Assembly: GCA_038501195.1 (NCBI GenBank)
Contig: JBBPUQ010000009.1
Span: forward strand, 2,542,001-2,606,000
From: Nemania diffusa
Lineage: Eukaryota > Ascomycota > Sordariomycetes > Xylariales > Xylariaceae
Direction: 5' to 3'
DNA: 64,000 nucleotides
Numbering within the stretch: position 1 is the first letter of the stretch; every line of letters begins with the position of its first letter. Shown here piece by piece: positions 36,201 to 48,289 of this stretch. The notes under the pieces are model-generated. The model saw only the letters and a list, made by a program, of their open reading frames with translations. It was not told the DNA's origin and did not search any database. The translations under genes were made by a program, and so were the position numbers.

Positions 36201-39200
36201 CCTGAGCAGCCCTTGGCAAGTGAGCAGACCCAACTAATAAACGAGACACCTCATACATTTATTGCTCGAGAGCGATACGTGATACACGCACTGCTACATA
36301 GTAGAAGCTTTTATCTCCTGTAGCCTGATCTGTCTGCGCATAGATATCGTTGTGATCTGCGGGGGAATAATCAGGCACATTTCCTAACGTATGACGATTA
36401 GCCTCTGAATTGCGTTGAAGACCAACATACCTCCTGTATGTAGACTGCATCAACAGCGGGATAAAACGGATAAGACTATTATTAGCGTGGATGTTTTGAG
36501 TCGGCTCGACGGCACGCTTCTGTATAACACACAACTTGGGTAGGGTACCACTACCTGTATAGGTATACGCGAAGGATCGTATCCTGGTAAGATGAGCAAG
36601 TTGAGGTAACTGAGCTTATTGCTCCTCAGAAAGTGGGTGTTTGCGGTACGCCTCAGAATGGCAAGGTTACGTATTACGTAGGCCATGCATCGTATCGACT
36701 CGACTTGCTTTTCTCCTCCAATGTAGACTGGGTATGCCGTCGTTAGGTATAGCGATCTTCAAACATGATGCACACGCTTGCGTCGCGAACTGCTGCACCC
36801 TGTGAAACCTCGCTTCTCCGCTGATGGAGAGTTCCAACGTGGCTCTCCCGCATTTGTACCTTGTATACCTGAAAGGTGTACGCAGTAATGTACTATGTAT
36901 GTGCTGCATCAAACTGGCAGAGGGTCGGGTTTCCTTATTCGTCGGTCGTCTCACCACCACCATCGTCAGACGCAGGGGACGCATGGCATGGGTCCTGATG
37001 CCCACGTGGGATGATGAGTGTGTATGTACATATCTACCAGCCTGTAAGTAGTGCGGGGTCACTCACGTTCGGTAAAGCGCCCATTTTCTTCGCTGCTTGC
37101 GAAGATGCGTGAATGAGTCTTCACTTGCACATTGGTTGGCTGACAAGTAACCTATAGTCGCTAGGTGATTGTAAATAAGGGATGCGCTGTACTACTGATT
37201 AAGTAGGGATATTACTAGCTGTTTTGATGCGCTTTCTATATACGCACCTTACCTGGGCGGCGGTGTTGAGCTTTTATTGGCCAGGCATCGTTTATAGTTT
37301 ACTGCCCACTAGGGAAAGTTAGGTATAGGTACCTACCTACTTTAGCTACAAAGAATCGGCATGTGCAAAAGCCTGTTTTTTTTTTGTTGCCGACGATCCG
37401 AAGCATCCGAATTTGTATGGCATCTATCTACCTAGATACAGTAGATATACCTACGCATAGGTATATTCAAGATGATATGGGCGAATTGTGGCTCGAGATT
37501 ACTGAATTCTGCTAGCCCTGTATGGGTGGCTTATTATCCGCACTTAAAGCTGCATAGATCTAGATAGAGGGATTTCGCGAAGGCAGGTCACGAGGCTTCC
37601 AGAATATGACGGGAGGCTTGCTTATGTAGCAATAGATACTTACTATGTAAGTACGTATCTGACGTCAGCTAATTCGGCAAGGAAGCTGCTATATCGTGCT
37701 GAATAATTGGCATGATTTGGTGCTTAAAGTGCTGCAATGGCCGACGAGTGCATCAATCAGCTTACAGTGTCGAGCAGCCTGCATGAGCTAGCTACCATGA
37801 TTGTCTTTCTGTATTGCACACATCTCAGCCTTATGTCTAGTGTAGGTAGTTTGGTGTTAATTTTGGAGATATAGTAGGTACTATACAGCATAGTGTACCT
37901 GAATTGACTAGAGCTAACTAGATCTTTGCATACCTGATGGCTGCAACATGTTGTTAGTGCTGACCCAACATGTGACAAGGTCGTATAAAGGTTGCCTGTA
38001 AACTTGTCATCAAAATACTAACGTTGGGGAGTGTACGCAACCATGGGAGTTTTCGGACTCCGAATGCCATGCTTTAGATAGTGGATGCGGCGGCACATCG
38101 TTGGCGCATCATTGGGACAGCCAAGTCGAGCGAGGTAGTCCGTTCGGGTGTACCCACACCAATCTGGTAATGAGGCAATCGATAGAGTACTGCCAGATAG
38201 TTCACGATGCTGCATTGAACGTACGATATAGTGCTCATTTACTACGTGCTGGTACTATGATCGACTGTTCCTGAAGTCGCTGACACGTACGTTACGGCCA
38301 CTGGATATTGCTACCTACCTACATAAGTAAAGTAAGTGGTGTTCGCTATCTACCTAGGTAATTACTAATACCTTTAATGAAGGCTCGTGCGAAACTGGTG
38401 CTTAGACCACTCGTAATCGCGTTCGCGACAACCCCACATGTCGTCGCGTTTGCGGCTCAAAATCGGTAATTATAAGTACAGGACACAGGGGCTGTGCCTG
38501 CATAGTGTAGCTTAACGACGTGTGGCATTGTAGTACTACAAGTTTGAAGAGATGAGCATCGAGTCAGTGGTGGCGCGTTTTTGAGACGTGCCATGGCCAG
38601 ACTATAATACGCATCATGCTTTTAGGAATTTGCGGAAATGAAATATTTAGGCCAGCAATGTTCTAGACGTTGGTTCAAGTTAGGTTCCTGAATACCTAGG
38701 AGTTGGGTCACAAGTAGAGATGAAAACGCCATACGTAACACGTGTTAAATTATTCTAAGAAAAATCTATCAGCCCGCTTTCGGATATTATAGTGGCGTAA
38801 TCTAGAAGCCAAGATGTTGTAGAATTTTTCTAGAAGCTGTTCAGTTCACCGTCTCGTATATCAATAATTGCACGGACATATTCTGACCAATAAAAACGAA
38901 CGAGCCTCAACCCGTCTAGGATCGTACTCGGCACGCGGCAAAAAAATTGTTTGAAGCTAACCTTTTTTCTAATTTTTTTTTTCGCGTTGGGAGATTGCTG
39001 TCAGATCTAAACAGGAAAATGACGGTATCCACTTGGTGACCTTCACCTTCACTGACCTTTACCTCACCGTCGGGAATCAGGGTCCATGACTTCATAGACA
39101 CACTAGCCAAACAGGACTAACCAGGTCTAAGCCAGGATAGGACTTGGTTTACACGAAAGAGTCACAAATGCGGTGTGGTGCACTTTGTACTGTACCTGGA

Positions 39201-42200
39201 CTAGACGCGTTTGGAGTCTGGAGAGCTACGATCAGAACAAGTGGCGGAAAATGAACCCAGTTCAGCATGTCCCAGTTCTCCTAGCCTTCGATAGTAATAC
39301 CTAAGCCGATCGCACGTGAGGCAGTTAACCCTTTCTACCCCTGAGCCTAATTATGTCTAATTGTAGACGTATTCAAAGTCCCATAAACTGCCAATTTCAT
39401 TGTGGGCTAATCTGCTGCCATGCTCTTTCAACCAGATTTCCAATTGATGGTGTACATATAACGTATAATATGAAACGCCCACAGTCAGCATCATGATATA
39501 CCTACCTACCTAATCGAACGAGGTGGTTGTGTGCGAGCTAGCCTTCACCCAGCCCTAACAGCCCACTCTGAGGTCAGATCAGATCGGTGGTCTATCTACC
39601 TATTATATTTTACCACCTGGTGGTGGTTCCTAGACATGGATCCATTGACCTGCTACCATGGATCCAAGCGCACGGTTCTACACAACATACTATGTATACC
39701 TACCTACCTACCTACCTACATACGTATATACCAGATTGCCCAACTGCAAGTTATGGAATGTTGATGCCTAATACCTACCTATCTAAGAGACAAAACGCAG
39801 AAAGGCCACCTCATCGTGAGTCACGGGCATATGTCGGTCAGTCTTCTTAAGTACGATCCGCTGTGATCTGCGACCCGGCTGCAACCAAAGACCTAAAGTG
39901 AGGGGTTATACAGCTACATGCGCACACATACGTATAGACAAACCGCAATTAATATCTGATGCCTACAGAATACAGAATACATACAGCACACCAGTGCGTT
40001 AGTCGGCATCTTATTTGTTTTCCCGCGAACCCTACTGTAGACAGCTAGACAGCAGGCCGCCCATCTGAACTATCTGGACTTTAGCGCGCAAGATAGGCCT
40101 TACTTGTATTTGGACTATGCTGTTCTGGGAGTTCTTCGGGAAATGAAACTGTCATCTACCAGCTGACATTACTTGCCGACATGAGTCGTGGACGGCTGTC
40201 TGAATGATCGGAGTCGCCAGTAGCTGAAGGACTAGCTCATATCTTAATAGACCTCGGTATGCTAGCGAGACAGAAGTCCGCCTTGTAGTAGTTTCGTCGG
40301 CGCGTGGTTTGGGCTTAGGCCAGGAACACTTAGGACTACATCACCCAGTATAGAGGCTAAACTCAGGTGGTCTAGGGCCTGTCGTATAAGCCTCACTCCT
40401 AAATAGGCAATGTTTGCTATCTCCTTACCAGTAGTACTTGTAGTTCGCGTAAGCTAGGGTGACATAGGTAATAAGGAGCAAATCGGGTAAAGGGGACTTT
40501 AAAGAACAACAATCCTCTAATCATTAAGCCAGATTATAACTTCTCCGCCAGCACTATCGAGAAAAAGTAAAAATTTATTAGGTTGACGACTTTTTAGTTT
40601 GAATTGATCGTCCGATGGCGGCTTGAATTGTGTGCTGAAAATACCCTTGTTCACCTGCCACGGCAAGCCACTACAAGCACCTGTAGAGCCTGGACAGAAG
40701 CCCAGAGAGGCAGCTTGCCCTACCTAAGTATGTAGGTATACTGTAAGGCTGGACTGCACAGGGGATAGGTAGATGCTCAGCCACCTGGTCTGATCTTCTT
40801 GCGTAGTCCAGTCACGTAATGGGAGATTGGCATTCGATGTACTGGCTAGGCTGCATCTTTTCTAATCGCCAATGGCTGGCGAAAGAAACACCACAACCAA
40901 AAAAAGTTGGGATGAATATTGATAATATGTCTCAGTAATAATTGGCAAAGGCCTGGTGCTGGATTTAGTGATTGCATAATTAACCTAATATTGATTACCT
41001 ACGCTAGATAGGCATATCAACACTGACAAACCAAGGTTTTTTTTTCCCACCCTCGTGCCTCTCACTAGAATGCAGCCTGTAATGAGGCTCCACTACCCTT
41101 GCTCAAATCTCCCTGCCACGCTCGGTTCTTGTTGGGCAATTCCCACAACAAGTACAAGAATAGAAAATAATATAATAAACTTTTACTGTAGGCATTTCAA
41201 TTTCCATTACTTGCTTGTCCGTACCCGTCTACTGGGTTTTCTCCAAATTAGGTTTATGTCGGCAGATATGTTTTGGGAGTCCTTGTGGGAATGAGAACAC
41301 TCTAGTATAGTGACGATATTCGTAGCTGCTGTTGATGATGCACACCAATTGTCTCCCATTTCTCCCACTGCTAGCGAATGGTATGCGTGGCTATAGGATA
41401 TTTTGGGGTAAGCAGTCCTGTCTAATTTCAGGTGCAATTTTGAATTTGTCCCTCTCCAGGTGGGTAATGTAGAGTACATCTGCAGCGTAGTGTACATTTA
41501 TGCAGCCAGTTCTAGTGGAGCCCATACAGGGAGGGAGTGTGCTGTACGTAACACATGTGCTGAATAGCAGGGGTAATATGACAGGGGCTAGAATGGCACC
41601 TGAGCAGGTCGCCAGGGGCGTTTCAATTCGTTCCATGGCTACATGTAGAGAGGGACAGGATACGACAACGCCCCTCCAAGCTGTGTCTCAACACCCACTC
41701 TGATCTTTGTTCATGAGGTGGAAGTACCTTTGTACAGTACCGGCATGCTTGTAGCTTCGTACTGCGTACTCCTGTACCCACATTGTATGTACTTCCACAC
41801 CTTGGCTTCGTCACTTCTGACTCTTGGACCCTACCCCTGGTCTTGTCTATCACGAATTATTTTTGCATCTGACCGTAGGTACCTCTCTGCCCAGCCCGGT
41901 GTCTTCTATTACACAAATTTGCGTAAGGCGGTACATTGCGCCATTGTATTCTAGCTTTGGCGGTGTACTTCAACAAACACGATCTGGTGCAAATTAGTGA
42001 CACCCACCATGTGTCTCTCTCGTCCACTTCCATTTCACCAGCCTGGAGCAACGATCATCGTGCCTGGCTACAGAGCAGTACATACTTAAAGCTGCCTCCT
42101 CCCCCTCAACCCACCCGATCCCCTTGGTCTGTTCTTCTATCCACCAGATCAAGATAACCTCAAGCATCAGACTCCATACTACAGCACTAGATCAGACGAA

Positions 42201-42380
42201 CTCAATTCTCTATCTAACTTCACCACTTCTACAACACGCTTCAACCTCTCAGTGCTTGGCAGACAATCCTGTTTATACCAACCACTTCAGGCTTCCATAC
42301 TTCCATCAATCACGAACTTATCCGGCTCTACGCCAGATCTTCAGAACACCGTCAAGCTGGCTTTCTCACGAGATCTCGAT
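33201..42380. other. Gene-poor region, part 2, with microsatellites
   Basis: No intact gene recognised over 9 kb. Open frames of 70-157 codons occur on both strands (longest 34937-35410, minus), none with a recognisable domain or paired splice sites. Simple repeats include purine-rich DNA at about 33179-33220, ATAC repeats at about 33472-33487, (TGTAG)n at about 33880-33918 and TACC x5 at about 39697-39716. TAGGTACC-type words are dispersed throughout (for example 32333-32342, 34864-34875, 37325-37340, 38350-38362). The last ~250 bp before 42381 are pyrimidine-rich, like the promoter of the broken gene. Confidence 0.5.
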
Positions 42381-42954
42381 ATGTCTGCTCAGCGTCCATC
42401 GCAACTCCCGCCTTGCCCGGGTCCCCCACCCAGCCGGCCTCTACCTCCACTACCCAAGAGTGGCTAAAGAGGCAAGCTGGTGGTCTACATATATGTCCAC
42501 CAAACGAATCTACGCTATCAATGGTTTATTCTCGACGATCAAACGGCACAGAGGGGATCTGCGTATGGCGCAGAAGGAAACCTAGGCAACCCGGGACGAT
42601 CAATCCATATGATCGCCAACACTCGATTACCAGGATTTCGTCTTGTTACATTGCTTCATGCTCCCTTTCGAGCTCCAACATTCGGCACGTGAATCGGAAA
42701 CAGGCATTCTGCTACACTGCATGACACTCGGTGCCCCCGCCGAGATCTACAACGACGAGCATCAATATAACCAAACGGAATGAACGCGCGAACCATACTC
42801 ACTCATGGCTGGTTGCAACATATGATACAACCAGCCCTACGATCTTGCCCAAAGAAGCATGGCGCCCTATCTTATTGGCCTGTTTCTCGACAACATAGCA
42901 AGCTCGCTTCTCCTCGAGCTGGCTCAAAGAGGAACCCTCCTTCTTTCTCCTTAG
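42381..42954 (+). pseudogene. Broken gene, about 190 codons, three nonsense codons and a frameshift
   Basis: The frame starts ATG 42381 with a Pro-rich leader (PSRPLPPLPKSG) and reaches TAA at 42465-42467. It then stays open in the same frame with ordered-looking sequence: VVYIYVHQTNLRYQWFI, SIHMIANTRLPGFRLVTLLH and FGT. At 42690 one extra base shifts the reading to the next frame, which continues TGILLHCMTLGAPAEIYNDE. Two TGA codons (42781-42783 and 42823-42825) interrupt an otherwise coherent continuation, YSLMAGCN and then MAPYLIGLFLDNIASSLLLE. The frame ends at TAG 42952-42954. All three stops could derive from CAA or CGA by C-to-T. The peptide flow across the lesions reads as one protein, so this is a decayed gene rather than chance frames. 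I do not recognise the family. Introns that skip these lesions are not evident. Confidence 0.7.
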
Positions 42955-45900
42955 CGCACTTAGCGCACCTGTAATAATACATTACACCACTTGTAATACC
43001 AGTCTTTTACGCCAACTCGCATTGGGAGGCTATATGGTTTCACGGATATATGACGGTCTCAGATGCCATGACAGGGTTTTTTCATGTACACATAGAAACA
43101 GCACGGTTAGGGCGTCGTCTGCGAGGATTGGCCGCGAGTGCGAGGATACCCATCGGAGAGGATTGCCAGGAAGGCAGGAAGTTTAGGGCAGTTTGCCTCG
43201 GGAATGCTACCTACGGATTAGGAATTATGCTATCAATATGACTTCGAATTGGGTCATTTTCTACACATAGGTGCTTTTTTAACGTGACCCTCCACGATGA
43301 ATCAGTGTGACTTACACGAATGAAGTCTTACCCACATTTCCTGCCTAATGGGCTTGTATCTGTCTCACAGCGACATACCTAAACTATGGTAGATATTCAT
43401 TCACGCAAGGTGCTGGGCAATTGAGACAAGACACTCGAGACAGTTTGTTCTAGCGAACGAAACGCTGATTCGCTACGTTGAGTCGCTTGTTTGTCTCGGG
43501 ACTACCCTCTACCTACCTTGTCATAGTTGAGACAACTTGTGCGCACCGCTCATTTGAGGATCTTGGTATGTCCGGATACGGAAACGAGCTAGTTTAGACC
43601 TTGCCCAGCGCGCTGTTTTTGTGTGATCGCTATTCGATTCAGTTGTGAAACCACAAACTGGAAACGACTGGTTACAGGCTGCCTACATGTGTTGAGTTTT
43701 ACGTTTTACCCGGTAATTGACAATATTAAAGGACTGTTCTCGAGTTCTGTGTTGCGCCACATATAGGCCACTCATTAAATCGCCGAATCAACTCTCTTGG
43801 GGGCGGGAACCCGGAGAGGAACGATGACCTATGTCGGCCAACCACAAGCAACTGACTTACAGAAGATCCAATTGCCGCTATGTCCGCTCTCCCTCTACCC
43901 GTGGAATGGGCTAGCCACGTATTCCGCGCCAATTCCAACAATGCGCGCGGTAAATTGGGACGGGGAGTGCGATTGTCCATTGTTGGAAAAGGCGGTATTG
44001 AGTATTAGTGAAATTGCGGGAAAGCTCCCAACATCTCGTCGCAATTCTCACAGCGCTATCTGGCTTGGCGCTGAGTACTATGTTAGTCTCTATTCACGCT
44101 CCCATCACGTGTGCGACATTATCGTCATTTAATGGGGAATCCTGTTTCAACTTTCCAGTGTGTCTGAATCACAAGGGATCTCGGCAAATACCGTACTGTA
44201 CTAATAGGTAGACCAGATAAGTAACAGGTATGCTTGTACTTAAACCACCAAAAACAATTAAGTTTGTCTACTTCATAATGGGCAAAATTGCGGACGCTGG
44301 CAAAATTGCGGACGCTAGCATGTAACAGGAATACTTAAGATTCAAATTTATTGTTGCCCTCTCGTATGTATGTACGCGCAGTACGTGTATTAGGTATGTC
44401 TGCATTATAGTACCTACCTACGCGATCTTCCCATATCGTGTGGTGGTGGTACGATGGGGGTCATCCTTAACCCAGGCACGGCATTATAACCTCATCGATC
44501 GCTTGAGGGTCTATCACTGCAGAATTCCACTATCTATTACGAGTACCGAGGCATAGTCCTTTTCCCACGCTCACAGTATCAGTATTTTGATATTGCGTTT
44601 ATACAGCGGTAACTATTTCCCAGTGCCTCAACTCTTAATAAATGAATAAAGAAACTAATCAAACAGGCAAGATAGGAGAGGAACAAACGCTCCGCTCCTC
44701 GTGCCAAGGCGACAAGCTACTGTTGATTTTGGGATTGGGGAAGCGCTTGTTTATTCCTGATCGGGTTTCGGGTGTGTAGTGCACTACGTGAGGGGATGGA
44801 ATAGATGCGTACCTAACAAAGGATTTAGATACCGCCTTGCACTGGAGTATACACTGGAGTATACATGGAGTGGAGGTAGGTTTTTGCTCTGCATAGGTAG
44901 TTGCTGCACAGTTGGGCGATGGAGCGTGACATTCGGGCCGTCGATCATGACGAGATCTCCTCACTACATACATACAAAAGCACACGCCGGCTCGTACGGA
45001 TGTTTCATAGGTACCCAAGGCCGCAGAAACAAAAGCGAGATTGGCGCGTCGTATCGTCGATGATCGCTGACACTGCTCGAGACAAACTGCTCGTGAAATT
45101 CATGCGGTACTTGGACTACCTAGTTAGCGAGATATATACTCCCTTGCTTATACTCTAACGAACTCTTCCTACTAGTAAATACGATGACGACAATGACAGT
45201 GAATATACATAAGTACCTGCCCCGTGACAGCCGGCTACTTAGTGTGTATATTAGGAGCTGGCTAAGCCCAAATCCGGAGGCGCGGGTCGTGTGATGCCAG
45301 CGACAGGTAAACCAATCCTTCGGGACCCGTGTGTATGGAACAGGGCTGGGAAATAATTGCGATGACAAGAACGAGGCGTCGTTAACGATATTCGTATTGT
45401 GCAGCTTCAACTTTGACCTTCCGGAAGAGGACGTAACGGCGGCTAGGATTGATCTACCATGCATACATATTGTAGCATACTTGCACAGCTGAGCGCTGCA
45501 GCCGCTGCGCACAGATTCTGTAGCGCAGGGGAATTTGCGACATAATAATAATAACGGGTATTAATTAACTTAAATGTCAAAAAAAGTACGCATAAGTTTG
45601 GCTGGTCCCGAAATAGGTGATAGTCCTCCGTGTACTTTGGTAATTGGTGTAATTAATCCTATCGGTACCTATCGAACCCCGGGTGCTACACTAGCATAAT
45701 TAGTTTAATTACCTAAAGCATGTACATACACTCACGTCTACAGAATACTAGGTAATCTCAGGTAGGTATTTACCTATTTAGTTAGCTCGTGCGTCAAGGG
45801 GCACCGCACACACCACCCTCATTAAAAGATGTAAGCCTTCCAAGAACGAACACCATTCGCTCTAGCATCTAGAACCCAACATTTACACAGCCTCCTCGAT

Positions 45901-46529
45901 TTCATTGCTCATTTCGCAAAGTGTATAGAAAACATTTCGTTTCGAAACGAGATAATTTAATGACCTTTCTACCAGATGAGGTGAGATTTTGCCACCTCCG
46001 AGATCGTCAGGGGGAGGCGAATACCTAGTACGGGATAACCGGTATCTAGTCCTGCATCCTGAAATAAGCCATCCTCGAATAAATCTGAAGCCGCGAATAC
46101 TTATCAGAGCGGTGAGCAAATATACGCTTACAGATTTGATCATATGCCAAACAAAACTTTCATAGATCATGTTTTGATTGAAATAAAAGTTAAGCGGCAT
46201 TTGAAGTACATAGCGCTAAGGATAGCGCTGAAGAATACAGAAGCCATAATATTTATATAATTAATTAGTGAGCGTGTACTGACCTGACGTCAATGATGAA
46301 CATGCTTATCACCACGTGGATGCAATCAGGTCCATAATTTCTCCATCCTGCTCTAGACTTCGGCTATCCCCGGATATTTCGACCAAGTCCAACCTCACAG
46401 CCCAGCCCAACCAATAGCTAGGGTCTATGTGTAAGGAGTCGGTCGGTAGTCAGCTAGGTACTGTAGGTACCCCTTTCGATATTCAACCTGGTACAGAGTA
46501 TTGCTCGTCTTCGATACTCCCCCGGACAG
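42955..46529. other. Gene-poor region, part 3
   Basis: No gene recognised over 3.6 kb. It contains a 7-bp inverted repeat TAGCGAA…TTCGCTA at about 43453-43477 and a perfect 18-bp tandem duplication at 44281-44316. There is also a doubled ACTGGAGTATAC at about 44839-44863 and dispersed CCTAGGTA/TACCTAC words. A 105-codon minus frame at 45883-46200 has no recognisable motif. The 3' end carries the Sam37 promoter. Confidence 0.5.
44281..44316. repeat. Perfect tandem duplication, 2 x 18 bp
   Basis: The 18-mer GGCAAAATTGCGGACGCT occurs twice back to back (44281-44298 and 44299-44316) without any mismatch, which suggests a recent slippage or duplication event in non-coding DNA. Confidence 0.95.
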
Positions 46530-47784
46530 ATGTCTTTTCAACTTCATGTTTGGGGCCCCGCATTTGGACTTGAGTCCATTGACCCCGAATGTTTGGCTGC
46601 TATCGCAGCTTTCCGCCACATTTTCCCCAGTGACGGCTGGTCCCTGATCGCAAGTAATGATGCGTCCCTCAGCCCAGATCGTAAGTGTAGCCGATCGTTC
46701 ATCCGGAGTCTCGGCCCTCCTTCCACTAATCAGCGTCACAGATACCTTGCCCGCCTTGTTTCATCATGATACTTGGATATCAGGGTACATGAATATAATA
46801 ACATACTTGATACACCATATCGCGTCATATGCAAGGCCACTCGCCGACAAGGATCTCACACCGCAGCAGGAGGCAGATCTGCTAGCGTATTCTTCGTACC
46901 TCAGTACGCGTGGATCCGGCCTAGTAGCACTGTCGTTGTATGCGTCACCGAATGCCTGGGTGGAGCTCACGAGACCAGCATATTCGGCCCTGCTACCGTT
47001 TCCCTTAACATGGACCATTCCTACGGCCATACGTGCCGCCGCCATTGAGAAGGCCGAGAGCCTCGGCATGGGGTATCTGGCTGCTGAGGCTGAAGCTGAC
47101 GAGGCCGCTGCGAAGAGCGGGGCCGAGACTAATTCGACCGGCTTCCTCCGTTTACGCCAGCACCTCGGGCCCCGGAAATCCATGCAGCCGGAGCAGACAG
47201 CCGCAATTCGCTTTCAACAGCTGGCAGATGACTTCTTCGCGACGCTCGATGATCTAAGAGGTGATCAGGCCTTTTTCCTAGGGACTCCAGACCCCTCTTC
47301 CCTCGACTTCTTAGCCTATGGATACTTGGCCCTGATGAAGGTACAAACACCCTACCCCATTCTAGCTACTATCATGACGAACGACCATTCCTCTGTGCAA
47401 TTTCTTCGGAGAATAGAGGCAGAATCCCAGGGTTACGCCCTGGCCCGGAATGAGCCCAATCCGAGAGGGCTAACTAGGACGGCGTGTGTCTTCGCCGATG
47501 GCGCAATTGAAAATACTGCTGGTGTGGGAGAGAGTTGGCAAAGGTGGCGACGCGGCGGTATTAAATCTGATGAGGAAGAAAATGTTCAAAGTCCGGCAGG
47601 GATCCTCCTCGCTGTCGGGGGAGCCGTCGCTGGCTTGGCAGTAGTCGGTGCTGCGGTGCTGTTTCGAGGACTCATCCCGTTTGGCGCAAGTACGCACCGC
47701 TTTGAGACGCCAAGGCAGGAAAAGGACCTATACCGATTCGGCGAGATCGGTGCAATTCTCGATAGCTTGCCGGTTTTCGATTAG
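46530..47784 (+). CDS. sam37: Sam37/metaxin-like mitochondrial outer membrane protein, 397 aa
   Basis: Two exons, 46530-46680 and 46742-47784. The 61-bp intron runs GTAAGT…CACAG, and the join restores SPD|HTLPALFHHDTWISGYMNII; phases close to 398 codons. The N-terminus MSFQLHVWGPAFGLESIDPE is the typical opening of the fungal Tom37/Sam37 thioredoxin-like half. It is followed by an all-helical GST-C-like region (DLLAYSSYLSTRG…; LDFLAYGYLALMKVQTPYP). A C-terminal hydrophobic stretch (GILLAVGGAVAGLAVVGAA) could anchor it in the outer membrane. Sam37 works with Sam50 and Sam35 in inserting beta-barrel proteins. An internal ATG at 46657 lies in the intron-containing frame and is not the start. The gene is convergent with the NACHT gene. 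Confidence 0.86.
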
Positions 47785-48289
47785 CCCCTGGCCACTTCGT
47801 CACCTACTTAGAATAGGATCTAACATAAATGCAGCGCAGCGTCGATGTTAGTGTTGATGTTCAGTCTGCACCTATTTGCGTACTATCAAGGAACGCATTC
47901 GTACATCGCTTTAACGTTCATGTCTCTGGCTAGTCTCTAAGGCAGCCGGATTAATACGAGACTATGTATCGTAATGTAATATCATGTGAGGAAAATAAAA
48001 CAGGGGGCCCTCATATAAATGTGGAATGACTGTAGGTTACTGCTAGCAATAAATTGATATGATCAACCGGTCTTTGAGTTGCCGTTCAAAATTTAGTAAA
48101 TAGCATTCGCCATTAAAATCCCTTGAAGAGTATTAACACAGAGAATTACTCAAAATGGATGATGTAAGGTGCTGTTTAATGTTTCATATTATCTGATGAA
48201 TAAACTAGACTAATCTTTCTGAGGCCCAAGTAGACGAACCCATACTTCTCTGAGGGCCGAACGCATGACAGTACAATACAACAACTACA
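47785..48289. other. Convergent intergenic region, 0.5 kb
   Basis: This is the 3' flank of Sam37 (+) and of the NACHT gene (-). It is A+T-rich, with AATAAA-like words at about 47994 and 48047 (AAAATAAAAC, CAATAAATTG). No open frame of note. Confidence 0.5.

Noticed and set aside
42124..42585. 153-codon plus-strand frame overlapping the broken gene
   Set aside because: It is in a different frame from the coherent pseudogene peptide and has no motif.
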